Source: Xylanibacter caecicola (GTDB taxonomy: Bacteria > Bacteroidota > Bacteroidia > Bacteroidales > Bacteroidaceae). Taken from it: a DNA stretch of 64,000 bases. Shown in pieces: positions 1 to 8,443 of this stretch. The position numbers and the translations under genes are program-made. Each line of letters starts with the position of its first letter. Position 1 is the first letter of the stretch. The notes under the pieces are model-generated. The model ran no database searches, was not told the origin of the DNA, and saw only the letters and a list, made by a program, of their open reading frames with translations. The stretch is taken from the NCBI RefSeq assembly GCF_013166515.1, contig NZ_JABKKJ010000002.1, positions 186,001 through 250,000 on the forward strand. Reading direction: 5' to 3'.

Positions 1-1
1 C

Positions 2-1060
2 TTCGGCGGAGTGGCAATGGACAATCAAATGGTGTACGACGTGCTGAAAAACACCGCCGAGGCGGCACGCACCTTGGGGGTTGACGGAGATTTTGCCGGT
101 CAGCTCGATGAACTCAAGGCAAAGCTCACACCTTACAAGATAGGAAAGTACGGTCAGATACAGGAGTGGCAGGAAGACTGGGACAAGGAGAACAACTCTC
201 ACCGTCACTTGTCTCATCTCTGGGGAGCATATCCCGGCAATCAGGTTTCTCCCTATACCAATCCCACGGTATTTCAGGGCGTGCACAAGTCGCTCGTAGG
301 TCGTGGCGATGCTGCACGCGGATGGTCCATGGGTTGGAAAGTATGCGAGTGGGCGCGTATGCTCGACGGCGACCATGCCCTTGCGATAATCAAGAACCAG
401 CTGCGCCTGATGGATCCGAACGCCACGATGAACGATGCCGACGGAGGTACATACGCCAACATGTTCGATGCTCATGCACCGTTCCAGATAGACGGAAACT
501 TCGGTTGCTGTGCCGGAATTGCCGAGATGCTGTTGCAGTCGCATGCAGGTTTCATGCACCTTCTTCCAGCCCTGCCTGCCGCATGGTCTGAGGGTGAGGT
601 TAAAGGACTGTGCTCGCGTGGCGGTTTTGTAGTGACTGAACTAAAGTGGAAAATGGGAAAGGTCGTTTCGTTGAAGGTAAAGTCGACCGTTGGCGGCAAC
701 CTGCGACTGCGCAGCAACACGCAGCTGAAGATGTCGGACGGCACAGCCCTCACCGTTGCTTCCGGCAACAACACCAACCCACTCATGCAGCCCTACACCA
801 TGCCCGATCCTATAGTTGTGAACAGCTCGAAGATACCCGATACGCATCTTCCCACAACATATCTCTACGACATCCCCACCGTGGCAGGTCAGGAAATAGA
901 ACTTATCGACCAGAGCGCCGCCACAGCTATCGACCGCATCCACGCCAACGTTGGCGACACATCCGCCAACGCCGTTGCCTATGCCATTGACGGCACCCGG
1001 GTAAACGATTCGCACAGAGGTGTCATCGTTGTTAAGGGACATAAGCATATTCGTAAGTAA
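2..1060 (+). CDS. GH95 alpha-L-fucosidase, C-terminal part (5' end outside window)
   Basis: This is the C-terminal ~350 residues of a glycoside hydrolase family 95 enzyme, which inverts alpha-L-fucosyl (occasionally alpha-L-galactosyl) linkages. The open frame runs in from the left edge, so the GTG at position 11 is not a real start. Visible family signatures are the block EWQEDW...HRHLSHLWGAYPG, which holds the general-acid glutamate, and PFQIDGNFG, whose aspartate belongs to the catalytic Asn/Asp set. A C-terminal beta-sandwich follows (roughly from GGFVVTELKW). The signal peptide and N-terminal domain cannot be seen. The gene converges on the minus-strand glycosidase operon and shares a hairpin terminator with it. 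In known Bacteroides loci GH95 enzymes act beside GH141, GH127 and GH78 enzymes on pectic side chains, which is also the set found here. Confidence 0.9.
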   Translation, partial: FGGVAMDNQMVYDVLKNTAEAARTLGVDGDFAGQLDELKAKLTPYKIGKYGQIQEWQEDWDKENNSHRHLSHLWGAYPGNQVSPYTNPTVFQGVHKSLVGRGDAARGWSMGWKVCEWARMLDGDHALAIIKNQLRLMDPNATMNDADGGTYANMFDAHAPFQIDGNFGCCAGIAEMLLQSHAGFMHLLPALPAAWSEGEVKGLCSRGGFVVTELKWKMGKVVSLKVKSTVGGNLRLRSNTQLKMSDGTALTVASGNNTNPLMQPYTMPDPIVVNSSKIPDTHLPTTYLYDIPTVAGQEIELIDQSAATAIDRIHANVGDTSANAVAYAIDGTRVNDSHRGVIVVKGHKHIRK

Positions 1061-1078
1061 TATATTGCTATTGAATAT

Positions 1079-1127
1079 AAAAAATCGGCATGCTTTGGAT
1101 ACACAAACCAAAGCATGCCGATTTATA
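1079..1127. terminator. Bidirectional hairpin terminator between convergent glycosidase genes
   Basis: A perfect 16-bp inverted repeat (1083-1098 with 1108-1123, 9-nt loop) lies between the stop of the GH95 gene and the stop of the GH2 gene. On the minus strand the stem is followed by a run of T (the A-run at 1079-1084), so it looks strongest as the end of the minus-strand operon; on the plus strand it is followed by TTTATATA. Confidence 0.8.
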
Positions 1128-1144
1128 TATTATCATGTATAACT

Positions 1145-4100
1145 CTATTTGATAGGAGTGAACCTTAGTTTTAGTGTATGCGGTTTTACCGGTATTGTGT
1201 ATTTTTTCAATACACCCGGTCCGCAACTGCTGTTGCCGAGACCGAGCACGGCGGCATCTATGCTAAGGTATATATGGTTCTCTTCTTTCAAGTCGCAGTC
1301 GTGTGAAGTGTTGCACAGTTGTTGTGTGGAGTAGGGCAGGGCGGTGAATGAGAATGGTGTGCCCTCTGTTGTTATAACCCAGCCTTTTCCTTTGTTGTCG
1401 GTAAGACTTACGTATGCCACATCTTCGTGATTGCCGTTGTATTGCGGACGCGGATAATGCACATATTGGTTGTCTATTGTACTGTTCCACAAAGCTATTG
1501 ACGATGCTTCCTTGCGGTCGGGGTATGTATCGAGCGGTCCACGTCCGTACCATGATATGTTGCGCAATTCCTTTGACATGGTGAAGGTGTTGCCAAGGCA
1601 TGGCAGTGTGGGCAGTGTCCCTTCGGGAGTATATGTCACGCTTAGGTCTACGGCGCCATCGGCATCCATGGTGTAATCATAGGCAACTGTAATGCTTCCC
1701 TCCGTGTATCCGTATCGTTCGGTCTTTGTCACCGTTACGGTACCGTCGTTGTTTTTCTTTGTCTCCAAAGGCTTCAATACGGTAACAGACGGTGAGTCGA
1801 GCCTGTTTGTCGTCCATTCCTTTGCGAGCCAGTTGCCGAAACCTTTGTCGTTGTCTGTCGGAGCACGGAAGAAGTGCGGAGAAACAATGTCTAACCACTG
1901 TTTGGCCTTTTCCATATCCGCATTCTTACCGTGTTTAAGAGTCTTTGCCTTGAAAGCTGTTATCATGGCATCGTTTATGGCAAACTGTGCCGATGCCACC
2001 TCGTGACCTGCTTTTGCCCATGGAGTCTCGTTCTTTAACACGGCTTTGATGTCAAGACGCACATCGGCATCTTTGGGATAGCTGAATGCAGGGAGTGTGA
2101 AGTCCTTTACCTCTCCTCTTTTCTTTATCTTGCCGTTTACGGCGAGCGACCACATAAAGCTGTAGTTGTCTATCGAAGCATGTTCGTCAAGCATTGTGAT
2201 CTTAAGACTCTTGCCGTCTATGTTCATTCGCAGCGGAGCATATACCGCCTTTACCTCATAATACTTAGGTGTTAGGTTACGGTCGGACATAATTACCCCA
2301 TTGAGGCAGAATGCTTTCAGGTTGGGCTTGTCTCCGAAATCTCCTCCGTATGCAATCATTGTCTTACCGTCCTTGCGGTGTACGGCAATACCCTCGTCAG
2401 CCCATGTCCATATAAAGCCGCCGAGCATGCGCGGGTTGCTGTATATCTCATCCCAGTATTCGCGGAAGTTTCCCATGGCGTTTCCCATGGCGTGGGCATA
2501 TTCGCTCGTAAGTACGGGGCGTGTGCCGGGGGCATTGTTGGCAATGGCAAGCAGACGTTCCCAGCGTGCATTCTCCGGACGTTCCATATTGTCATCCTTC
2601 ACTCCCGGATTGTGATAATCCTCCATTGTGCGAGGATAGAAACGGCTGATTACATCTACTACAGCCGGGTCATCTGCTCCTGCTCCTTGTGCGCCCTCAT
2701 AGTGTATGAAGCGTGTGGGGTCGTACTCTTTAGCCCATGTGGCGGCTGCGGCAAAGTTTATTCCGTAGCCCGACTCGTTGCCGAGCGACCAGAACATTAC
2801 GCACGGATGATTGCGGTCGCGTATCACCACACGCTGCACGCGGTCCATGAATGCTGCAGTCCACGACGGGTCACTTGCAAGTGTTCCGCGCAGTCCGTGC
2901 TCTTCCAGGTTTGCCTCGTCCATTATGTATAGACCGTATTGGTCGCAAAGTTCGTACCATCGTGGGTCGTTGGGGTAGTGACCGGTGCGCACGGCATTGA
3001 CATTGCACTGTTTCAGCAGTTTGATGTCCTTTATCATCTGCTCGGTTGTGATTACACGTCCGGTGTTCTCGTCCATCTCCTGACGGTTCGTTCCGCGGAA
3101 GCGTACCTGTTTTCCGTTGACAAGAAAACGTCCGTCTTTCATTTCCAACTTACGGAAACCAATCTTTGTCTCGATGTTCTCTATCGTCTTTCCGTTGTTG
3201 TCGACAAGTGACAGACGAAGAGTGTACAGGTTGGGTGTCTCGGCTGTCCACTTCTTGGGATTCTTGACTGTTGTTTTGAGCCATCCCCACATTGCATATC
3301 CTCTTTGCGGATTGCGAGCGTTCATTATTTTACCCTTGTGGTCAAGGTTCAGAATTTCGGAGGCGTCATGTCTCATGACGCTGTCACATACAGAATTGCC
3401 GTTTTCATCAAAGAGCCGTGCCTCGACAAAATAGCCCTCACCACGTTGCCCGTATATGACAGAAAGTTGCGGGTCTATGATTAATGTTGCGTCACGATAG
3501 TCGTCATCGAGGATTGTGCGTACTCCGAAATCACGTATTCTTATTTTCGGTGTGGCATAAATACTTATGCTGCGGTGTATGCCGGCAATGCGCCACGTGT
3601 CCTGATCTTCAAGATAACTGCCATCGGAATATTTGAAGACTTGAAGGGCTATATGGTTTATTCCGGATTTGAGGTATGGAGTTATTCGGAACTCGGCAGG
3701 TGACATACTGTCTTGAGAGTAGCCCACGCGTACGCCGTTTATCCAGATATAGAATGCACTTGACACTGAACCGAGGTGGATGTACACCTCTTTCCCGTTC
3801 CATTTGTCTGGAACGGTGAAAGTCCTTCGGTAGCATCCCGTAGGGTTGCGCTCGATGTATGTCGTGTAAGTCTTCTTCGGCTCTTTCATGACATACGGAG
3901 GGTCTATCTTGAACGTGTAACCGGAGCTGCAATATATGGGAGTTCCGTAACCGTTCACTTCCCAGTCTCCCGGAACTGGGAACGATGTCCATTTGCTGTC
4001 GTTGAAATCTGTGAGATAAAAGTCGGATGGCTGTTCTTCGGGTGTTTTTGTCCAGTTGAATTTCCACATCCCGTCGAGTGACATAGACATGTCGCCGGGT

Positions 4101-4243
4101 GTGAGGAAATAGGGTGTGAACGATGCTCTTGCCGGTTCGCGGTTTATCTGCAATACATGCTGGTTCTCCCAATCATGAGTATTCTCTGCCTTTGTTCCAA
4201 GGCAGAGAATACTTATTGACAGTAATAAATAAATTCTTTTCAT
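1145..4243 (-). CDS. GH2 beta-galactosidase (LacZ-like), secreted
   Basis: A 1032-residue family GH2 enzyme with the full LacZ architecture: signal peptide (about residues 1-19, ending TKA), jelly-roll sugar-binding domain, immunoglobulin-like domain, TIM barrel, and the C-terminal beta-galactosidase small-chain domain. The acid/base glutamate is E490 in SLGNESGYG and the nucleophile is E581 in LTSEYAHAMGN. It should remove beta-linked galactose from oligosaccharides in the periplasm. It is the last gene of the minus-strand operon, 39 bp after the GH43-like/GH2 fusion. The length is normal for the family. Beta-galactosidase is the most likely activity but GH2 also holds beta-glucuronidases and others, so substrate is inferred. 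Confidence 0.92.
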   Translation of the reverse strand: MKRIYLLLSISILCLGTKAENTHDWENQHVLQINREPARASFTPYFLTPGDMSMSLDGMWKFNWTKTPEEQPSDFYLTDFNDSKWTSFPVPGDWEVNGYGTPIYCSSGYTFKIDPPYVMKEPKKTYTTYIERNPTGCYRRTFTVPDKWNGKEVYIHLGSVSSAFYIWINGVRVGYSQDSMSPAEFRITPYLKSGINHIALQVFKYSDGSYLEDQDTWRIAGIHRSISIYATPKIRIRDFGVRTILDDDYRDATLIIDPQLSVIYGQRGEGYFVEARLFDENGNSVCDSVMRHDASEILNLDHKGKIMNARNPQRGYAMWGWLKTTVKNPKKWTAETPNLYTLRLSLVDNNGKTIENIETKIGFRKLEMKDGRFLVNGKQVRFRGTNRQEMDENTGRVITTEQMIKDIKLLKQCNVNAVRTGHYPNDPRWYELCDQYGLYIMDEANLEEHGLRGTLASDPSWTAAFMDRVQRVVIRDRNHPCVMFWSLGNESGYGINFAAAATWAKEYDPTRFIHYEGAQGAGADDPAVVDVISRFYPRTMEDYHNPGVKDDNMERPENARWERLLAIANNAPGTRPVLTSEYAHAMGNAMGNFREYWDEIYSNPRMLGGFIWTWADEGIAVHRKDGKTMIAYGGDFGDKPNLKAFCLNGVIMSDRNLTPKYYEVKAVYAPLRMNIDGKSLKITMLDEHASIDNYSFMWSLAVNGKIKKRGEVKDFTLPAFSYPKDADVRLDIKAVLKNETPWAKAGHEVASAQFAINDAMITAFKAKTLKHGKNADMEKAKQWLDIVSPHFFRAPTDNDKGFGNWLAKEWTTNRLDSPSVTVLKPLETKKNNDGTVTVTKTERYGYTEGSITVAYDYTMDADGAVDLSVTYTPEGTLPTLPCLGNTFTMSKELRNISWYGRGPLDTYPDRKEASSIALWNSTIDNQYVHYPRPQYNGNHEDVAYVSLTDNKGKGWVITTEGTPFSFTALPYSTQQLCNTSHDCDLKEENHIYLSIDAAVLGLGNSSCGPGVLKKYTIPVKPHTLKLRFTPIK

Positions 4244-4281
4244 TATTTATGTGTGTTTATACAGTGCAATAATAAATATAA

Positions 4282-7200
4282 TTATTGTACATCGAGACTC
4301 TTGAATTCAAGTTTCTGTCCCTCTATTACGGTAATGATGACTTTGTAATGTCCTGCATTTATCTGTGTACCTGTAGAGGTGTTGAGTATTTTGAACTTCT
4401 TGGGCGTTGGTGGGAATGTAATCTCGCGCTGGACAAGTATGATACCCTTGTTGTCTATTATTTTCATTTCGGCAGTTATAGGCTCCTGTGTTTCGTTCTT
4501 GTAACTGAACCGAAGGGCATATTCTTGTCCTAATCCCGGAGTTATATCCCATTGTGTCTCGCATTTGTCTTCCTTTGAAGGACTGTATGATGTTGCCTCG
4601 CGCTGTTTTTGGTCTTTAGGAAGCATGTCTTTGGGTAATTTCTCAATAACATCTGCATCCAAGGCTTTCCATGAGAAAGATGAAAGGCTGCATTTATCAA
4701 TGGCGTCTTCTTTCTGCTGTTCTCCCTTGCATGCAATGGCAATGGCACTGATAACAGCTTGACCGGCTTTAACTTCGGGGAACGATATTGATATCTTTCC
4801 GTTCTCGGCTTTGGCATATACAACTTTGCGCAGTGCCCCTTGCTTGCCGCTTTCCGCCCAGATGTCAATGTCGTCAATAACGGTATTTCCATTAATGTCT
4901 ACGTCGAAGATCCTAAGTCCTTCACAGTCGGTTTTAAGACCTCCTCCCATTCCATGCCATGGCTCGGTGAAATATAGTTCTATTCTGTATTCACCGTCAC
5001 TTACAGGAATTTCATATTTCAGGTTGTGACGACCGAAGCGGAATGACCGGAACAGTTCCCAGTCTTTTGTTCCGTATACAGGTGTCGATATGGTGCCTTG
5101 ACTTGTCTGATAGGGATTCAGTCCGAAACGTTCGCCCCACGAGTGACTGATGTTTGCATTGTCGGCATGCCATTTCTGTCCGTATTGATCGGTATAGCAG
5201 TCACCGCCGCAGTTTATACGGTATACATAGTTATAACCTTCTGCGCCTTTTAGAATGTCTTTGTTATGCTGTGCGGCAGTTGGTACAATCTCTGAGCCTT
5301 TGTATAACATTTCGAAATGCGGGGCTTTTTCAAGACCGTTGAGGATGATAACATCTTCTGTCACCGGATTTCCCTTGTAATATCCTACGGCACGCAGAAC
5401 ATTATATTTAATTAGGCGCTTCTCCCATACAAAATGAGGACCTGCTTTCTTCCTGCCTAACGACAGACTGTCGGTTGCGTCATTGTAAAGCAATATGCTG
5501 TCACAATTGCTGTATACATTTATGTCTGCACGTCTGGGACCGTCATTAAATCTGTTTTCCCATGTATGCGATACAATGTAGACCATAGGGTCTTTTTCCG
5601 GTGATACGTTATATGCGCGGTACATGTAGTACCCGTCGACAGGCTGTTCCCATGGAGTTACTATTCCTTTGTAATTGAAAGGACCAGACTTGTCTATTGC
5701 TCTAAGGGCTTCATCGGGTTGTATACGTCCGGGATTGTCATGGCTGGAAAATATCCACTGGAAGTGTCCGCATACATTGTCTTTCGCTTTCTCTGCCAGG
5801 AGCATTTTCGTTTCAAGTAGTTCCGTGAACTTATCTTCGCTGTATGATTTCTCTTTTGAAAGATTTTTTGATTCCGAATGCAGTCCTACCGTTCTCCATG
5901 CCCCATACTCTCCGTTTAGAAGCTGGTTGGGAAGACTTAATTCCTTGTCATAGTTCTTGGCGGTTCCACCGTATGTTCCGCTCCAGTTCTGGATGACATT
6001 CCAGTCAGTTCCTCCACCTCCGTTGCAGGTAGTGATTACGCGCATGTTCTTTGCAGTGGGGTCCATGTTGCGTATAATGGCGCAACATTCGCTTGCAAAT
6101 TCTGCCGGTATGGTACTTTCGTTCTGTAATCCCCACATTATTACGCTTGGCGAATTGCGGCGTTCTTTAATCCAGCGTCGCAGCATCTGTTTGAAGTTAT
6201 CCTTAAATTCAGGTGTATCGTACCAGATGTGAGCGGAGAACTGGCTCCAGAACATGATGCCTTCTTTGTCAAGCAATGTCTGATATTTGAGATTGTGGGG
6301 CTGATGAGCTTCACGGAATGCGTTGAAACCGGCATTGCGTATTTGCTTGATGCGTGAGTGTATCTGCTCTTTGCTGAAAGCGTGGCTCTGTCCGAACTGA
6401 TGCTCATATTCGCATACGCCGTTGATAAACTCCGGCTTTCCGTTTATGAAGAAACGGTTGTCTCCGTCATTACGCTTTACGGGCCATGATATTGTACGTA
6501 TTCCGAATGTGTTTGTTATTTCATCCGTAGTCTTGCCGTTGCGCTTTATCATGCTTGCAAGATTATATAAATATGGATTTTCCGGGCTCCATAATATCGG
6601 GTCGCTGACAGGCGATGACTGACGAATGACTTTTGTTTCCTTGGGTTGCAACGTCACTTTCTCATTTAGCCTGAATACCTGTTTACCGTTTGCAAATGTA
6701 AACTTGTTAACAAGTTCCACTTCCGCAACCGATGTTGAATAGTTTCTTATTTCCGTATCGATGAAAACGCTGTCGGCTTTATCATTATTCCAGATATGTA
6801 CGCCAAAAGGCTCTATGCGTACTTCGTCTGTTTCTATAATAGATACAGGACGATATATTCCAAACGGTTGCGAACCTTCGCTGAAGCCCCATTCGGATGA
6901 ACATCCACCACATACCCATGGAGCGGATGTTATCATTGACGGATGATCTGCCTTTATTTGTAATACATTTGTTCCGTTTATGAGGTCGTCGGTAATATCT
7001 TCCGTATAAACAGTTCTGCCGACAAGTTCACGTTTATATTCTTTCCCGTTGAGTGTTATTGTCGCAAATGTACCAACACCCTCCAGTTGAAGAAAATATC
7101 TTTTGGAAGATAGCTTCTTCTTTATAAAAGTCTTTGTATATAGTGCCGAACCATGCAGGTTGCCGTGGAGCATCTGCCGATATCCGTAATAGTCATCCCA

Positions 7201-8430
7201 ATTATGAGGAATGTTTACTATCGTATCCTTGTTTATGACCGCCGATGAATCGGATGCAGACAAAAGGCGTGTGGTCCATCCTTCATTTAGATTTATGATA
7301 GCTCTCCGTCCTTTAATTTCCGGAGCGGGGAAGTTTACATCCGAACGTCCCAAAGGAGTGCTTGTCGCTACGGCAATGCCTCGTTGTCCTTCGTTGTTTA
7401 CGGCACAATAGAAATGGTATACAATTCCGTTGTGTTTTACGACATAGCTTTTATGGGCGAACATTTCATCATATTTCTTTGTAGGATATATGAGGTCGGG
7501 TCCGTTCCACCTTTGCCAGTTTATCAAGTCGCGGCTTACGGCAAAAGTGTTGAATGCATTGTATTTGCGGCTTGGGTCGAATGCAGAGAAATAGAACATT
7601 ACAAAGAGATCGTCCATCTTCACGATTTGGGCATCTCCCGTGATGATGCCTTTCACCTCATTGTAAAATACGGGATTGCCTTTATAACGCTTCCATGTCT
7701 TCATGTTGTCGGAAAGTGCAATTCCGATACGTTCGGCTTTCATGTCGTTTTTAGGATTAATGCCTCCTGCGTTGTAGAACATAACGAAACGTTTGCCGAG
7801 AGTCCTGTTGTTATCCTCGTATATAGTACTTTTATATTGGGTCAGTTTTTCCCACCATTGTACGCCTTTATCCTTTATTCCGAGAATAGGTTTTCTTGCC
7901 GAACGCCACTCATGTGCTTTTGTAATATCGTTTTTTGTCCATGCCAGACCGATATTAAGCGGTGCACGTACAGCCTCGTATCCTGTGCCGTTGCCGCCAA
8001 TATATGTCATCCAATGAAGACCTTTATATTTCTTCATTTCATACGAGCCGCCCCATGTCCAGTCTATGAGTGACGGAAAACCGCCACGTTGGTTGCAGTC
8101 CCAGGTTTTGTCGCGGTAAGACAATATGCGTCCCAACGTTTTCCAGTTGAGCAAATCATCGCTTTCTGCCAGCCATGTTTCATATCCGCGACCGTCAAGA
8201 CCGTCCTTGCCGTTGTAGACAACGTATGTCATGTACCATTTGCCGTTTTCCCTGTATACAGTGGGGCAGTCTATCTTGTGATAGTTGTCCTCCGGTGCTA
8301 TTGCCATGCCATATTTGTATGGAGTCTTCACCGCATCGTATATTTTCTGCATTTGTTCATCGCTCACGGTTTGTGCTTGTGCGCCGTAACACACAATGAG
8401 CATGAACAGTGTTAGAATGTTTCTTGTCAT
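4282..8430 (-). CDS. Multidomain glycosidase: GH43-like propeller + GH2 + malectin-like domain
   Basis: An unusually long (1382-residue) exported enzyme with a signal peptide ending AQA. Residues about 25-365 look like a five-bladed beta-propeller of the GH43/GH32/GH130 type: an Asp in KIDCPTVY (D54) and another in GDAQIVK (D265) sit where the propeller carboxylates are expected. Residues about 375-1000 form a GH2 unit: sugar-binding jelly roll, Ig-like domain and TIM barrel with acid/base E771 in WGLQNES and nucleophile E841 in NGEYGAWR. Residues about 1067-1225 look like a malectin-type carbohydrate-binding domain, followed by a beta-rich tail. It would couple two exo-activities on one chain. 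It is 14 bp downstream of the 874-residue protein and 39 bp upstream of the GH2 gene. Domain limits are estimates and substrates are not known. Confidence 0.85.
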   Translation of the reverse strand: MTRNILTLFMLIVCYGAQAQTVSDEQMQKIYDAVKTPYKYGMAIAPEDNYHKIDCPTVYRENGKWYMTYVVYNGKDGLDGRGYETWLAESDDLLNWKTLGRILSYRDKTWDCNQRGGFPSLIDWTWGGSYEMKKYKGLHWMTYIGGNGTGYEAVRAPLNIGLAWTKNDITKAHEWRSARKPILGIKDKGVQWWEKLTQYKSTIYEDNNRTLGKRFVMFYNAGGINPKNDMKAERIGIALSDNMKTWKRYKGNPVFYNEVKGIITGDAQIVKMDDLFVMFYFSAFDPSRKYNAFNTFAVSRDLINWQRWNGPDLIYPTKKYDEMFAHKSYVVKHNGIVYHFYCAVNNEGQRGIAVATSTPLGRSDVNFPAPEIKGRRAIINLNEGWTTRLLSASDSSAVINKDTIVNIPHNWDDYYGYRQMLHGNLHGSALYTKTFIKKKLSSKRYFLQLEGVGTFATITLNGKEYKRELVGRTVYTEDITDDLINGTNVLQIKADHPSMITSAPWVCGGCSSEWGFSEGSQPFGIYRPVSIIETDEVRIEPFGVHIWNNDKADSVFIDTEIRNYSTSVAEVELVNKFTFANGKQVFRLNEKVTLQPKETKVIRQSSPVSDPILWSPENPYLYNLASMIKRNGKTTDEITNTFGIRTISWPVKRNDGDNRFFINGKPEFINGVCEYEHQFGQSHAFSKEQIHSRIKQIRNAGFNAFREAHQPHNLKYQTLLDKEGIMFWSQFSAHIWYDTPEFKDNFKQMLRRWIKERRNSPSVIMWGLQNESTIPAEFASECCAIIRNMDPTAKNMRVITTCNGGGGTDWNVIQNWSGTYGGTAKNYDKELSLPNQLLNGEYGAWRTVGLHSESKNLSKEKSYSEDKFTELLETKMLLAEKAKDNVCGHFQWIFSSHDNPGRIQPDEALRAIDKSGPFNYKGIVTPWEQPVDGYYMYRAYNVSPEKDPMVYIVSHTWENRFNDGPRRADINVYSNCDSILLYNDATDSLSLGRKKAGPHFVWEKRLIKYNVLRAVGYYKGNPVTEDVIILNGLEKAPHFEMLYKGSEIVPTAAQHNKDILKGAEGYNYVYRINCGGDCYTDQYGQKWHADNANISHSWGERFGLNPYQTSQGTISTPVYGTKDWELFRSFRFGRHNLKYEIPVSDGEYRIELYFTEPWHGMGGGLKTDCEGLRIFDVDINGNTVIDDIDIWAESGKQGALRKVVYAKAENGKISISFPEVKAGQAVISAIAIACKGEQQKEDAIDKCSLSSFSWKALDADVIEKLPKDMLPKDQKQREATSYSPSKEDKCETQWDITPGLGQEYALRFSYKNETQEPITAEMKIIDNKGIILVQREITFPPTPKKFKILNTSTGTQINAGHYKVIITVIEGQKLEFKSLDVQ

Positions 8431-8443
8431 ATCCGTTTGTTTG

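Noticed and set aside
1079-1127. Small RNA gene at the first hairpin
   Set aside because: The position between two convergent stops and the T-run are fully explained by a terminator.
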